Shown piece by piece: positions 50,096 through 63,964 of a stretch of DNA of 64,000 bases (position 1 is the first letter of the stretch; each line of letters begins with the position of its first letter). The notes beneath the pieces were generated by a model, which saw nothing but the letters and a program-made list of their open reading frames with translations, was not told the DNA's origin and ran no database searches. Both the position numbers and the translations under genes were made by a program. Source of the DNA: Caprimulgus europaeus (lineage: Eukaryota; Chordata; Aves; Caprimulgiformes; Caprimulgidae); NCBI GenBank assembly GCA_907165065.1, contig OU015532.1:45485839-45549838 (forward strand). Reading direction: 5' to 3'.

Positions 50096-53000
50096 CTGGA
50101 TCTGAGCTGATGCCTTGGCCAGACATGGTGCAGAAGACCATCCCCAGGCACTGTCCGCTCTGCATCTCATTCCCCAGATTGCCAAGGGGCACTGAGCAGC
50201 TGAAGCCATCAAGCAACACTTATTTTTACATTCTTTCAAAACCAACCATTGTAGAGAAGTGCTAGAAAACACCCTTTCTCCTTCACAAAGAGTTTTGATG
50301 GATAAATCTTATTAGTAATGTTGAGTAGCCACACAATCCTCCTGCAAAAACCCTCAGCCCAGCCCCTGAAAGCCACTAAATGATGACTGAAATAAAACAC
50401 CAAAACCAAAACTGAGGCAGGATCTTGTATGGACCAGGATCTGCCTTCCTAACTCTTCCACATCTCTCTGTTTCTTTGGAGATGAGTTTATATCTCACTG
50501 GCTTTCAGAGCAAGCAAGCCCCACCAACCACTACAGATGTCTTGTCTTGGGCTTTTTATTGCATCAGCAGGCACAGTGGGGGTACAATTAGCTTTGTTAA
50601 ATTAAGACATCATTTTAATAAGCAGCTTCAGCACGTGGACATGAGAAAAGCAAGTTTCTGAGGGAACCATGCTCCCAACACATGCCCAAAGGGTTATTTA
50701 AGGTACTTTACAGTAAAGCTCAAAAGGACAGTGGGACAATCTTCAAAAACCTTCTGTGAAGTGGAGCTGGATGAGGAAAGCTGCAGATGAAGAGTTTGAT
50801 TACTAAGCACCTAGATTTTCTGGGACTGAGCTTTGTTGGGGCTTTTTTTTCTCCAACCCCTCCAAGTGTCAATTTTCCAAGTGATTAAAAAGCACCAGGT
50901 TGTGTTTTCTGATAAACTCTGGGCAGACCCACAGGACCTGTTTCCCACTCTCTTGGTCAGTGTAACAACCACTCAAACAACTGAGAAACTGTGTTTTTCC
51001 TACTTTCTGGGCAAATTAGTTTAATAAGAGCCAGGCCTGCTTACTCATCCCAAGTGAGTGGTACTCCCTGGAGCAGGAAGCAGTGGTTGGGTTGGGGGTG
51101 GTTTTTGTACTGGCTCACCCTGTGACTAATAACAGAGATGAATCTGAAGATCTAAATCCATACATTAGAGGGATTCAGGAGAGGGAATGGATCCAGATTC
51201 CCAGGACCAAGCCTACTTCTGCAACTTCAGGCTTGGATGGGACTGAAGTGAAGAAAGACCAATTCTCTTCTTCAGATATATCACAATTCTTGTAGGTTCA
51301 GGTGCCATAATGCAATCTCTGTACGTCGTGACTGAGTAAGTGTCCATGTTACAGGTGACATGGTGACAAATTTCAGGGCAGGAGCGGATTGCATTTCTGC
51401 CAACCTGATGAGCACACCATGGTTAACTACAGAGTGACCAGGTCTGTGTTTTCTTCTTCAGGGTGAAGTAACAGTGGCTGATGCCCTGGGGCAAGAAATC
51501 AAATCCAATGTGTCTACTAGTGCAAATAAATTTAACTTTCCATATGACACTGACATTTGTCATATGTAGAGAAAGTTCTTGTGGTGCTTCATGGCCTGGA
51601 CATCCCTTTGCTAAGGCTTGCCAGGCACCTCGTGGCCAAGGCACTCATCACTTGCTGGTTCACAGGTACATTTAATTTCCTTACAGGGCTGGTTGAAACC
51701 TTCCCTTTCTAAACACAAAGATTTTACATTGCCCTAGAGAAAGAAACCCTGAGAGGCTTCACCATGAAGGACACGCAGTGTGGCAGCTGATGAAGTGACC
51801 TCTGTTTGCAGCATGGTCACCGATTCTGGAAGAGGACTGCAGGGAAAAACCACATTGAAGAGGGTAGAGGAAAAGAAGAGGTAGTGGCTCTAGCTGGAAA
51901 ATGAGCACTGAGAGTTGCTTCCCTCTTGACATGCTGTTTATATTAGCCAGTTGTGCATTTTTATTTGTCTGGTTTCTTTCTTTTTTGGCCATTGCTGCTT
52001 CTGGGGCTGGCTCTGTTCTGTACTGCGAGTTCTTTGCAAGGAGACATGCAAATGTTTTTTTTTTTCCCCTCTCTGCTGCCAGAAAACAATGTAGGTCATT
52101 TCAGAACTCAGACACCAAGCCAAGAACACCTCAGCCCCTTTTGTGGCCTCCAAACTCACATCTGCAGATCACAAAAATGTCAGTTTGATATGACAAGGTT
52201 ACTGTTTTTGATGGTATTATCCTTTATCCTGAAAGAGATATGAAAACAGTAGCTAATATGCTTGGGAAGACAGCAACAACCTGCAGGGATGTATATGTTG
52301 CTATAGTGCTCTATGAAATCAGGACACCAAAATTGCAGCACTGGGGTAAATACAAGAGAGAAAATTCCCCAAGTAATGACACAACAAAACCAGGTATCAA
52401 CACATTTTCCTCTCTGTGGCTGGCTGGACTGTGCCCTTCAGTGTTCACAAGTGTTTTTTTGTCCTTCTAATTTTAAGTAAGGTGTGTTCAGGATCTGTCA
52501 CCCTTTGCCTTAAAAGAGAAAGGCCAAAGACAAGGAAAAGAGCAGACTAGCTGGCCCTTATCTGATGCTGAAGATAGACACAGACACCTCCATGTTTGCT
52601 CTGTTACAGAAAACAGTCTGGATTCAATTTCTAGGGAAAAACATGGGTAAGAATTCTTCCCTATTTTCACTCATAATAGTGAGGAGTTTACACCACTTCT
52701 GCCTGAAATAATGACATGAGCTGAAACTGGGATCTTGTTTCCTGAAGCATGACTAAAAGCCAAGCAGGATACTTCTAACAAGACTGGTTCATTCACACTG
52801 TGTCTTTTCTAACTGGGGTAGGGGTCAATATAATTTTTTTGGCAATTACAGGAGCTATTAAATATTTCTATATGGTGGGAAACCCTGTAGATAAAGAAGA
52901 TTTTCCCTCAGAGCTGTAATGCTGGCCTGCAGCACCCACCATCCTTGGTTTTCACAGGGCTCTGCCAGTGCAACTCAATCCCAACGTACCAGAGCCCTGC

Positions 53001-53309
53001 AGCTATTCTGCTCCAGCCTCCCAGCCCTGACAGCAGATCATCGTCCTCATCCTGACCTTCTTTTCTGCTCTGCCAGGCCTGAGAATAACAAATGATGCTA
53101 ACATTTACTGGGAGCCTTGTGTCTGAGCCTGACACCACACAACTCCTATCGCTGCTTGCCTTAAACAGAGAGCTACAAAGGCAGCATGGCTCTACCCATC
53201 CAGCTCAGCTTCTGCTTTCCTGGACCAAGTATAATCCTCAAAAGGGAACATTCCCCTCACATATTGTCAGGGTTGTCTGTCTTTTCTCAGTAACTGCTAA
53301 TAAATAGTC

Positions 53310-53336
53310 TTTTTTTCTTTTTTTTTTTTTTTTTAA
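53310..53336 (+). repeat. Poly-T tract
   Basis: About 25 nearly pure T bases. No adjacent retrotransposon body was recognised. Confidence 0.8.
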
Positions 53337-56300
53337 AGCTTTTCTTTGCAGTCAGTTCATGAAAGCTGGAGACCTTTCTGTTCTCCTTCCCTCATTCTCC
53401 CCATCTTGTGCAAGAGCTGCAGTGATGTTGCCCTTAAAAAGCCAGTAATTGCTCCCAGGAACATTGATTGTCCTTGTGTAAGTACCAGCACACTCAGGAA
53501 ACAGCCTGAGACTCTGTGGGATGACATGGGTCCTGCTGAACTGCCTGACCTGTACAACTCTTGGTTGCCTCATCCACTGACATTATGTTTATCTGAACTT
53601 GATGTGGCCCAGAAAAGAAATTACCATTTTTAAATACTATTGTAATGCAAACTGCCTGAGAACAGGCTGGGGAAGTCATTGCTGTCTGGCTGTGCAAGGG
53701 AGTGAAGGACAGGGAGGTTTTTGAGCTGCCTGAAAGAAATTTTTAAGGAAGGCTAGCAGAAATTTTAAGTTAACATTTAAATTCAAACAACCACATTGGA
53801 CTGATTGCTGTCTGGAAAGGAGGCATAACCAGAAGTCAGAAGAGCACAAGGGTCTGATACCTTTAACTAGATATTTGTCAATGCTATTAAGTCTATCTTC
53901 CCTTTAAAGTATGGGTGAAAAAATGGATCATGGAAAGAAACATGGAAATGGTTGGGATGGAAGTCAGTTCTCCCAGAACTGGAAATCCTTCCCATTTCCC
54001 ACATGGATCCAGAACCTGAAATCCCTTTAAAGCTGGTGACCCCTAGACACTTGAAGCTGGGGAGGGGATTCTCTTGTCCTGACAGTTGTGCAACCTGGCA
54101 TTAGTATTTGGAGAATCAAACAAGGCAGAAACAGTCAGCAAAAGTGTGCTACCTCTGTTTCTAAAGGGGTTGCCAAGCATCTCTCTCTCCTTCTTTTCTT
54201 CTTGAGCCATTTCCCCTGCCACTTGTCCAGCACAGACTGGCAGGGACACTGCCTGGGCTGTTCCACAGCGAGATTACCAATAGCTTGAGACTGGAAGAGA
54301 AACTGATTTGCCCAAAGGTTTCCCTGTTTTTCACAGCTATATGACCTGGGTTCTCCGTTGTGCTCTCCTGTTATTTCCATCTCTACTCATGGCAGCAACA
54401 CCATGCCATAATTCCTGAAAAATGCCAAGTTTTTGTTATCTCCTGTAAAAGACCCCCACCCAGCCTCCCTAAGCAATGTGTTCAGTGCTTCACCACATTT
54501 GGGATGAGAAGGGTTTCCTAGTGCTTAACCCTTCTTTTGCAGCAAGCTGAGAGGTTAGCATACAGCCTTCTCAACCAGCTCAGAAAATGGAGATAAAAAA
54601 ATCTTCTCTAGACTTTTCATTATTTTTGGTTTTCTTCTCTCAACTCTCTTAAACCAATCTACAGCTTTTGGGAAGTCTGACATCCACAATTAGGCAAAAC
54701 ACTCGAGGGAAAACCCTGCCAGCACTAAGTGGGGAAAGGAGACTCTTTCAGAGACTGTACTCATGGCTGCTTGTCTTTGGATAACCTTGGTCTCCTAACA
54801 GCAAAGCATTTGAAACACAGACATTTTGGGATCCCTTAGAACTGCTAAAACCTTCCCTACCTGCTGTCCTGCAAGCTGCTGCCTACCTTCTGCAGGGGAT
54901 TATTCATTCTTATTTTGTGCCTGTCCATATCAAATATTTTTCTATTTGGTCCTGAAGACCCCTTTGAATTCTGACCCTGTTCTCCTGTGTGCTTGCATGC
55001 CCCCCAGCATGATGCTGCCATCATGTTTGATAAACACTATCTCTGCTGCACCTCCAAAGCCATTAATGACAAGACTGAGTGACCAAGGAGAGACCTTGCA
55101 GTCTTCTCATCACTCCCTCCCCATTTGATATAAAGCCCCAAGGGCTGCTCAGTAAGTAGGCTGTGCACCCATATTCCACAAGTTTCACCTAGGGTTTAGG
55201 AGCATCATGTGAAGGAGCATGGAAAACCTGACCCAACTCAGAATCTAGGGCATCTCCTTTTTCTTCCCTGGTTGGTTTCTCTGTCAGAAGAAAGAGGGCA
55301 CACTGCTCTGATAGGATTTCTTCTTGACAGACCTGCATGCCTGCAACTTATCACCTTGTTATCTTCAATATGCTTACACATGGCTCATTTGTTCCACTTT
55401 TTCCAGGAACTGTGGTGATGACTACCCAGCTCTTTTCCCCTCTTTCTCTCCTTTCTTCAAAGACCATCACTAGGTGAACCTTTTTCCTACATTTTGGAAC
55501 CTCATTCATTTCCCAGGATCTCTCAGAAATAACTCCTAACACTTCTGCAGCCAGTTCCCTCAACGCTGGACTTCATCAAGTGAACGTGAAGACATTTATC
55601 TAAGTAGTGCCTGAGCAATCCTAGGATTGCACTGTGTGCTGAGCAGTGCTACACAAAGCCACCTCCAATCTATCAGAGGTCAGTTCCCTCCAACACTGGT
55701 CCTGAGCCAACCCAGTCCTCAAAGGAGAACAACCATGTCCATGCAATGCTGGGTCTGACCATGTTATCTCTGCCAGTCCCCACTGTTTCTTCTCACTCTC
55801 TGCATTACAGTGGTTCAGACCCATCCAGCAGGCTGCCACAAAGCTAATCAGATCTGCTGCTCCTGAGCTGGTTTGGTCCAACTCCTCCATCCCAATATCC
55901 AGTGTATTCTCCCCTACCAGCCAAATAATGGTGGGTTGACTAACAATCATCCCAATACATTGGTCCAGTTCCAAAAACAATTGGCAGAGGGAAAAAAATT
56001 ACTCTTAAAACTATAGCTGTTGGTCATCCCAGTCTTGTTTTCTACTGTACAATAGACAAACACCTCACATGTGTTTATGACTGTGACCTTACAACACAGT
56101 CATACGACTCAGTCCCACTGTGCCTCTAAGAAAGAGAGGCACTGAGCAATTCAGTGACCTGTCACAGCTCAAAAAGAGCAGGTGTGGAGAAGTACCCACA
56201 AGAGATGCTGGCTGTCTTCTCCAAGTTCAGTGCCCCACAATAACAGCAGCATCATTTAGGATACCCCAGAAATGAACCAGACCCATTAGCTAAAGCAAAC

Positions 56301-56569
56301 CAAAAGATTTCCCCATACCCTACAGCTGAAGCAAAACACAGTTGGAGTAAGATACTCATATTTTGCTCTTACCTGTGGACTTTGCTGGCAGAAATAGAAA
56401 TGGGCTGGTGGACTGCCAGTCAGACTTTGCCTTATGATCCTGAGCACAGCTGCAGTTATAACTCTGGCAAAAAGGCTGAGGAAATGCTCTCTTTTGTGTT
56501 TGTTTGCCTTGTCAGGTGTGTTCATTAGACTCTGATTGCATCAAGGAGCTCCCAGAAAAGCATGTGTGA

Positions 56570-56830
56570 GAATCACACCCTCCTACCCCCCCTTCCCCTT
56601 ACAAGGTTTTCCCAATCAGAGGCCGTGTCCTTGCGCCCTTGGCTAGTGTCACCCCCCTTCCTTGTGGTATTTAAAGAGCAGCATGTTATCAATCACCGGG
56701 TGTGAGCCTTCTGGGGTGGAAGAGAACATTCAGAAACCAGAGCTATTGCTAGAAACTTCTGAAAAAATCCCATTCCTCGGAGGCTGACAGGAGTTTTATT
56801 GCATTAAGGAAAAGAACAGAGTTTGTGTAG
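56570..56830 (+). promoter_or_regulatory. Possible promoter or enhancer block
   Basis: Plus strand shows CCCAATCAGAG (CCAAT box) near 56609, then GGTATTTAAAGAGC (TATA-like) about 60 bp later, then a TATCAATCA motif and CATTCCTCGG. The spacing fits a promoter, but no downstream gene was recognised. Confidence 0.25.
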
Positions 56831-59746
56831 CAGTTTTTGGCAAGCCTTGTCTTTTGAGAGCTCTGTCTCGGTTCAAGCTGTACTTGTGTTCCGTCATTTC
56901 AACTGTAAAATGTTTACTGAGCTGTTGTTAAACAGTGATTCATTCTCAGGAACTTCACAAAAGCTTCTAAAAACATTCAAGAAAATAATTCTAGATCTTC
57001 AAGTTGACAGGCTGTTCAGCTACTCCCTGGTCCTGATGTCAATAACAATCAGATGTCAGTGCCTTGAAGAATCCCAATGCTAAACTATGTTTTCCAACCC
57101 CTAACTTCAGATTTGCAAAGACTGGAGGGTTTCTGCAGAGATCTCCTCCTAACCTGAGACTGTCACAGCAAATTCCCATCCCAGAACCCGAGGGAATGCT
57201 TGAGACTCCTCTTCCCAAAGCTCATAAATCTCTGGCAAGTTGAGGCCCAGCAGGCTTTGCAGGGTCTCTCAAGCCTGCCAAAAGCCAGTCTCTGCTGCTG
57301 ATGTGTTGATGGCATTTTCCAAGTATGATGCATGGTAGAAGCAAACAAAAAAATCTGCTCTGGTTTTGCAAGTAATTTTTAAGAACACTGAAGTGTAGTG
57401 CCAGTGACCTGAGTCAGGGTACTCATGCCCTGAATACAGGCAGAAGGGACATGTCATGCTCAGTTGACAAAGGAAGCCTTCCCCATGCCACCCTGCCATC
57501 GTTCCACAGCTCAAAACTGGTGGGTGACTGCAAGAGGAGAAAGAAATTTCTTCAGTCTCTCTTTAAGTCTTCAATGCACCTGTCAAGACTTCAGAAAGGG
57601 AACGGCTTTTGTGCTGTGGGAGTTGTGCAGCAGAAACTGAGTGGAGGCCAGTTCCACCCAATCCTCCCATCCAGACTACTGGAACATGTCTAGGACCATC
57701 ACCACCACCCTAGCTGACACAGGCAAGGAGATGGAGATCACCAGTGTTAAAGGTGTGAGCTGCTTGGCTTGAACTTGAGTCAGGTGTCTATAACCAAGAC
57801 TGTAGTAGCAGCCTCCATCCTTTGTAATTCAAGGACAGGTGGGAGAGAAGAAACATGGTCTCACCTGCAGTACTATCACAGACTTCCAAACAAGAGCCTT
57901 CACATCACATTCCCAGCCTTTCAGTCTGTCCTGTTATCACCTGACTGTACACTCCAGGAGTATCTTCCCCACTCTTAAGAGACTTTGCTTTGATTGAACC
58001 CAAATTTGAGTCTACCCTTAAAAAGTTATCTTGCTGGGCAGATTTAGCTCATGTCCCTTCACCTCTGCAATTTTGGATCCATTGCAACTGAATATGGTAA
58101 TTACCAAGGGAGACACACATAAGCCTTCCCTTTGAAATGTGTGCATTTTCACCATCTTTCTTCCTTCTGCTTTCCCATTTTTCACTGAAACTCCTTTGGT
58201 TCAGAAGTGACCCAAATTACTGTAACCTTTATGGAGAAAATTAGTTAAATCTCAAGCCAGTTATTTAGAAATGATGAATACCACACAGAAAAACCATTAA
58301 GTCTGTTGCTGGCCCAGAAGTCATGACTGAAGCAGACTGTTTGTCCCACCAGGAAACCTGCCTCTTTCCAATTGGAAGCAAGAAATATTTTGGCAAGCAG
58401 AGGCAGCATACATGCAAGTGTCTTCTGCCTGTGCCCAGGCTGTTTTGGTCTGATGGATGGGATTTCATTCACTCTCTCTCCATGAAACTCCATAAACTTC
58501 CCTAAATTCCAACATGCAAAAAGAAAGAAATCAAGAGTCTTGTTATGTTTGGAGAGACAGCACAGATTTCCAAAGCAGCTCTCCTCCTGAGCGTTCTTCA
58601 AACCCCTTTGTCTGCAGACAGAAGGATTCCTCTTTCAGAAAGCACCAGGGACTGTTTAAGCTTAATATTAATCTGCTTTAATAGTAGTAGCTGGTTTTAA
58701 ACCACTCCAGATCCCATCTGCATTCCCAACCTTTGCGGCAGGGGCTAAATGACAGTCGTTGTTTGGTACCCAAGAGGGAGCATCATCTATCACTTACATG
58801 TCTCCAGGAGCAGAAGATGCTGGTGTGGAAGACCTTCTGCGCCAAAGCAGAACACCTCTTCACTGTGTTGTCTCACCAGGCACTCTTCTTGTGCTCCAAA
58901 CCATTGAGGGAAGAGTGAGAGATCATTGCTGTCTCCTTTCCAAACCCAGGTACAAGCCACGTGCCTGTCCCACATGGAGAACACACCAGATGCTCCCAAG
59001 TGATGCTGTGGGGGCGGAAAAAGCACAGGTGATCCACTGATTAAGTGCTCAAGGTCTGGCCTCTGGGCCAAAACCAATCATAGTTATTTACAGAACAATT
59101 TGCAAGAAGGGAGGAAGGGAAGAAGCTTTATTTACAGCTTTTGTAGTTGGTTTTTTTTCCCCCCCCCATCAGCTGCTCAGTTAAAAGAAAAAATGTGCAT
59201 ATTAATATACACAAAAATATGTCATTCCCTGAGGACTGGGTATCCCACATTCCAATTAATAAAACCAGAAATTAAACCCAGCATCTGTTTTCCACCAAAG
59301 ATTTTATTGTCAATATATGGAGTTAGCAAACATTCCAAACTAGTCACCCTGACTTCCCCTTTTCCAGGAGTCTTACCTTAAAGCTCCAGTTTTTTGAGAA
59401 ATAACAATAGATGTATTTGGTGGTTTTTCAGGATGTCAGTGAGTTTAAACTCACTCCATTTCTAGCTTCACACTACAAACACAAGAGCTAGGAATGCATT
59501 ATTTAAATCTGAATAAACAAACACTGATTTCCATGGAGCTGGGGCATTAAGAAAAGCAAAAAACAATCACAGGGTTGAGAGAAAAATCCTAACTTTGGCA
59601 GTGCAGAGCTGGTTCACTTTCTCTCCCATTTGCATTCAGTCAAGCTGCTGGCTTAGCTCTCCCTCTCTCCCTTTCCCTCCCTCTCATCCTCTGGGAATAT
59701 TTATTTGTCTCTCACCAGGCTTCAGATGTTTCCCAGAAGACAGATC

Positions 59747-59912
59747 AGATGAAGAAACACAAAAGACACTGATGTTGAGTGAAAGAAGTTGATCTGTGCT
59801 AGGAGGGGTCTGGGACTCTACTGGATTGAGAATTCACCACCACACTGTGATCTTCCAGTGGCCCAGGGTTAGAAGTGAGTTGAGCATGGTGGTACCTTAC
59901 CTTTGATGTAAG
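59747..59912 (+). repeat. 166-bp direct duplication, copy A
   Basis: Starts AGATGAAGAAACACAAAAGA and ends near CCTTTGATGTAAG. About seven mismatches against copy B at 61071-61236. Unclassified. Confidence 0.92.
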
Positions 59913-60592
59913 CCCCAGTAAACTGTTGGGCTGGTGCAAAGATATTGTATGGCTGTGTAACTAGTAGCCCTGTTTTAATACTCACTTGTAACCCAAAACC
60001 AAGTAGAACAGGAGCTCTTGATGTTGTTGAACGTGTCTTGGGCAAAGGCTGGAAGCATGTGTGCAGCATTGGTCCTCCCTCTCCCAAACCACTTCAAGGC
60101 CTTGTCCCAGTTGACCAGGAAGTGATTAAATACAGCATTGTCTTTACTTGACTAGAGAAGTGTTTAAAACCTTCACCATGGGCAGGAGGCAACTGGAAGA
60201 TGTTCTAGCCACCAGCAGGCAAGGCAAGTGCATACAGGCAGCCAGTCTTTGTCTTGTCTCACTCACCTGGACATGAAGGAGCCTCCATGTGGAGTTACTC
60301 CAGCATCACTGAGGATAAATTGGACCTCTTTCTCCAGAATCCCATTTGCTTTCCATTCCCTCTCCTGCCATCATATCCAGGGTGTGTGGCAATGGAGGAG
60401 AAAGAGCTGCTTTCATGGACATGTCCAATCTGAAGGCTTGGATTCATACAAGCACTAATGTCCAGAAGTTACTCCAAACCTCTGGTTCTTTTTTCAGACT
60501 TTGTGCTCTGGTTTACAGCCTCTGTCAAAATTAGCTGCAGCAGTATAAGTGAGGCAGACAGTCCTAGCTGCCTGCTTTCCTCCTCTGCTGAA

Positions 60593-60827
60593 GATCAGCT
60601 TAGACTAGGTGTAAGGAAGAAATTTTTTACACTGAGAGTGGTGAGACCCTGGCCCAGGTTGCCCAGAGAGGTGGTAGAAGCCCCATCCCTGGAAACATTC
60701 AAGGTTAGGTTGGACAGGGCTCTGAGCAACCTGCTCTGGTTGAAGATGTCCCTGTCACTGCAGGGGGGTTGGACTAGATGGACCTTGAAAGGTCCCTTCA
60801 ACCCAACCCAGTCCATGATTCTATGAT
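60593..60827 (+). mobile_element. CR1 LINE 3' fragment
   Basis: CR1 from the LRLGVRKKFFTLRVVRPW segment to the terminal GATTCTATGATC. Confidence 0.9.
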
Positions 60828-61070
60828 CATCACTCCTATGGCTTGTGGCAACCTCTGGCAAACTTCTACATCAACTTCTAAGAGAGGTTTAGAAATCTCT
60901 GAAACCTTTGCAGACAAAGTCAGTGGTGCCAGATTCAGAACTCACAGCAGTAGGTGACCTTTGTCTCTAACAAAGATGAGCAGTACAGTGCCTGTGCTCC
61001 AAGTGACACGTGCTTCACTGTAATTTCTCTCCATGTTCATAGGGAGTACTGAGCAACTGAAAGAGAAATG

Positions 61071-61236
61071 AGATGAAGAAACACAAAAGACACTGATCTT
61101 GAGTGAAAGAAGTTGTTCTGTGCTAGGAGGGGTCTGGGAGTCTACTGGATTGAGAAGTCACCACCACACTGTGATCTTTCAGTGGCCCAGGGTTAGAAGT
61201 GAGTTGAGCATGGTGGTACCTTACCTCTGATGTGAG
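61071..61236 (+). repeat. 166-bp direct duplication, copy B
   Basis: Same length and orientation as copy A at 59747-59912, about 96% identical by eye. The flanks are unrelated except for short A/G-rich matches. Confidence 0.92.
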
Positions 61237-62000
61237 ATGCTGTCGATCACAAGGGTTGATAGTTCAAGTAGATTTCATAGCTTAAGTTACTTTCTCAGTC
61301 TGCTCCAAGACTTTTCAAAGAAAAGTTGCATGATACATCTTCTTCTGTACATACAAAATAATCTCATTTTATTCTGAGGGTTATTCAGATCTTTTTGGTG
61401 ACACAGCTTCATTGCTTTCTCCTAAATATTTATCTGTGCAAGCTCATGCTGTTCAGGTCTGGAATGTCTCAAGATGGAAGAGGGAAACGAGACTGCCTGG
61501 AGCTGGGCCCAGCATTTCTCTGGCAAACATACATAAAATAAAACAAAACATTTACAGACATAAATAAGAGATGAGAGATCAGAGGAGAAGAGGAGGGGAC
61601 AACCCAAATCTCTCTCCTGCTGTGTCCAGCTTTAACTCAAACACAAATATTAAGAGATGGGGAAGGGGGAGGAGGAAGAGGAGCAAGAGACACACAGAAA
61701 GGAATGTGAAACAGCTGGATGACCCAGCACCACCTCAGATCTCCAGGGACACCAATGGAAATAAGCAGGTGGGACATCTTCCATTCGTAGGAGTTATCTT
61801 CATCTCTCCATGATCATTATTTCACTGGTCTTTTTTCCCCTCCATTGGCTGGTTCTGGATTCACTGGTCCTCTCTACAGTTAACCACAAGTATTTTGAGC
61901 AAAAGTCACTTTGCATTTCACACAATATTGTAGGAAAAAAAACCTAACAGAGACCTACGAAGAGAAGCCCCAGCCCCAACAGATTCACTTTAACAATAAA

Positions 62001-62125
62001 ATCATAGCATCACTTAATGGTTTGGGTTGGAAGGGACCTTTCAAGGTCATCCAGTCCAACCCCCCTGCAATGAGCAGGGACATCTTCAACCAGATCAGGT
62101 TGCTCAGAGCCCCATCCAACCTGGA
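62001..62125 (-). mobile_element. CR1 LINE 3'-terminal fragment
   Basis: Short CR1 end beginning AAAATCATAGCATCACTTAA and ending at CCCATCCAACCTGG. Confidence 0.88.
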
Positions 62126-63410
62126 TCACTTTTAAACCAGCATGTTTAAAGCAAGTGGAAAAGGATGCAACCTTTCATCTACAGATCAGAAGGCAAATAA
62201 CTCCATCTCTCTTTCAAATTTCACTTTTCTTTCTGATATGGTCAACAAGGTGGCAGCTGTGGTGGTGGCTTCTGGGTGGAACAGAACTGCCTCCTAAGAA
62301 CATGATTAGGATCTGCCACTAAACAGCACCAGGTGAGAACTTGAGGCTGTGGCCTCAAGAAAGAGTCAAGGAGATGACAGAAGCAAAAAGATCTCCTTTC
62401 ATTCCAGAGGTGTCCTAAGATAACAATGTTTTCATGGACTTTGAGTCAGTGTTATGTTCTTTCAGGGAATTATAGCTTTAACTTACTTTCCATGAGACCA
62501 AATCATCACTGTAGCCATATTCCTCCTGAAAGCAGGAATGTCTATGAGTTGCTCTCAGAGATGCATAAATAGGTGCTGATAATTTTCAGTTTCCTCATAA
62601 TTAGATGATATTGGGATAGGAATGCTCATCCAGATAAATCCCAAATACCCATTTTAGCAAAAATACAGCAGATGGAAAGCTGGCATAAGCAGTTATTTTT
62701 GGCATAGAAATATCTGAACTAGGGTTCTCATTTACCCCTGACATCAAGAAAAGACAAGTGTAGGAGTCTCAGAAGATCCTAACCTGCAGAGAGAACCAGG
62801 CAATGGGAGATTAGGCAACCTGCCTTTATTGCTGCTTTAAAAACCAAAATTAAACCATTTACAAATAATTCTGTTAAAATATTGCTCAAGTTTCAGCAAT
62901 GGCCAAAACCACTCCTAAGGCATGCTGAAAAGCCCACAAAGATAACACTGAAAATATAATGGGATTATAGGAATGCTAGTAGTCCATCCTCTGAAATAAC
63001 TGTGCTCAGTTGTCTTTGTCAAAAGAAACAGGCAAAATAAAATAGGAAATGCCAAAGGAGGCACGAGGAAATTGGAAAATTATCTGTATAAAAACATAGC
63101 AAGGGATCCAAAGAGCTGGCTCTTTTAGAAGAGAAAGAAAGCAGGTGAGCAGGGATATGGGAGGGCAGATGTAAGCATAACTCAGAAGAGATCATTGAGG
63201 TGTATCTAGTGATTGCCTTTAACATGTAAGACCCAGAGAGCACTCAGTTAAAGAAGCTCTGAGTGTGGAACCATCCCCCTCCACCCACAGAGCTGGCCAC
63301 TTGCTGGTGAAACAGAGAAAGCTGAAGCAAAAGTCCTTGGAGTTACGACGTGCAGAGCACAACTGCACCGATGGCTCCACAGGAAGGGGAAAAAGACAGC
63401 CCTTGTCCTC

Positions 63411-63964
63411 ATAGAATCACAGACTGGTTTGGGTTGGAAAAGACCTTAAAGCTCATCCAGTTCCAACCCCCCTGCCAGCAGCAGGGACACCTTCCACTAG
63501 ACCAGGTTGCTCAAAGCCTCATCCAACCTGGCCGAGAACACTTCCAGGGAGGAGCAGCCACAGCTTCTCTGGGCAACCTGGGCCAGTGTCTCACCACCCT
63601 CACATCAAAGAATTTCTTTCTCCTACTTCATCTCAATCTCCCCTCTTCCAGTTTAAAGCCATCACCCCTTGTTCTGTCACTCCCTGCCCTTATAAAACAT
63701 CCCTCCCCAGCTTCCTGGAGCCCCTTCAGGTACTGGGAGGCTGCTGTAAGATCTCCCCGGAGCCTTCTCTTCTCCAGGCTGAACAGCCCCAACTCTCTCA
63801 GCCTGTCCTCACAGCAGAGCTGCTCCAGCCCTGGCATCATGCTCGTGGCCCCCTCTGGACTGGCTCCAGTAGGTCCACATCCTTCTGCTGTTGGTGGCCC
63901 CAGAGCTGGAGGCAGCACTGCAGTACCTGCAAACCTGCAAGTCTTCAGAACTTGCTTGAGACAA
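63411..63964 (-). mobile_element. CR1 LINE 3' fragment
   Basis: Long copy with ATAGAATCACAGACTGG end. Minus strand encodes [20 protein letters not shown]. It carries a single copy of the unit that is tandemly expanded in the CR1 at 21608. Confidence 0.92.

Noticed and set aside
51901..52188. Open frame with a hydrophobic start (MLFILASCAFLFVWFLSFLA)
   Set aside because: Short, T-rich, no splice context or family resemblance; likely chance.
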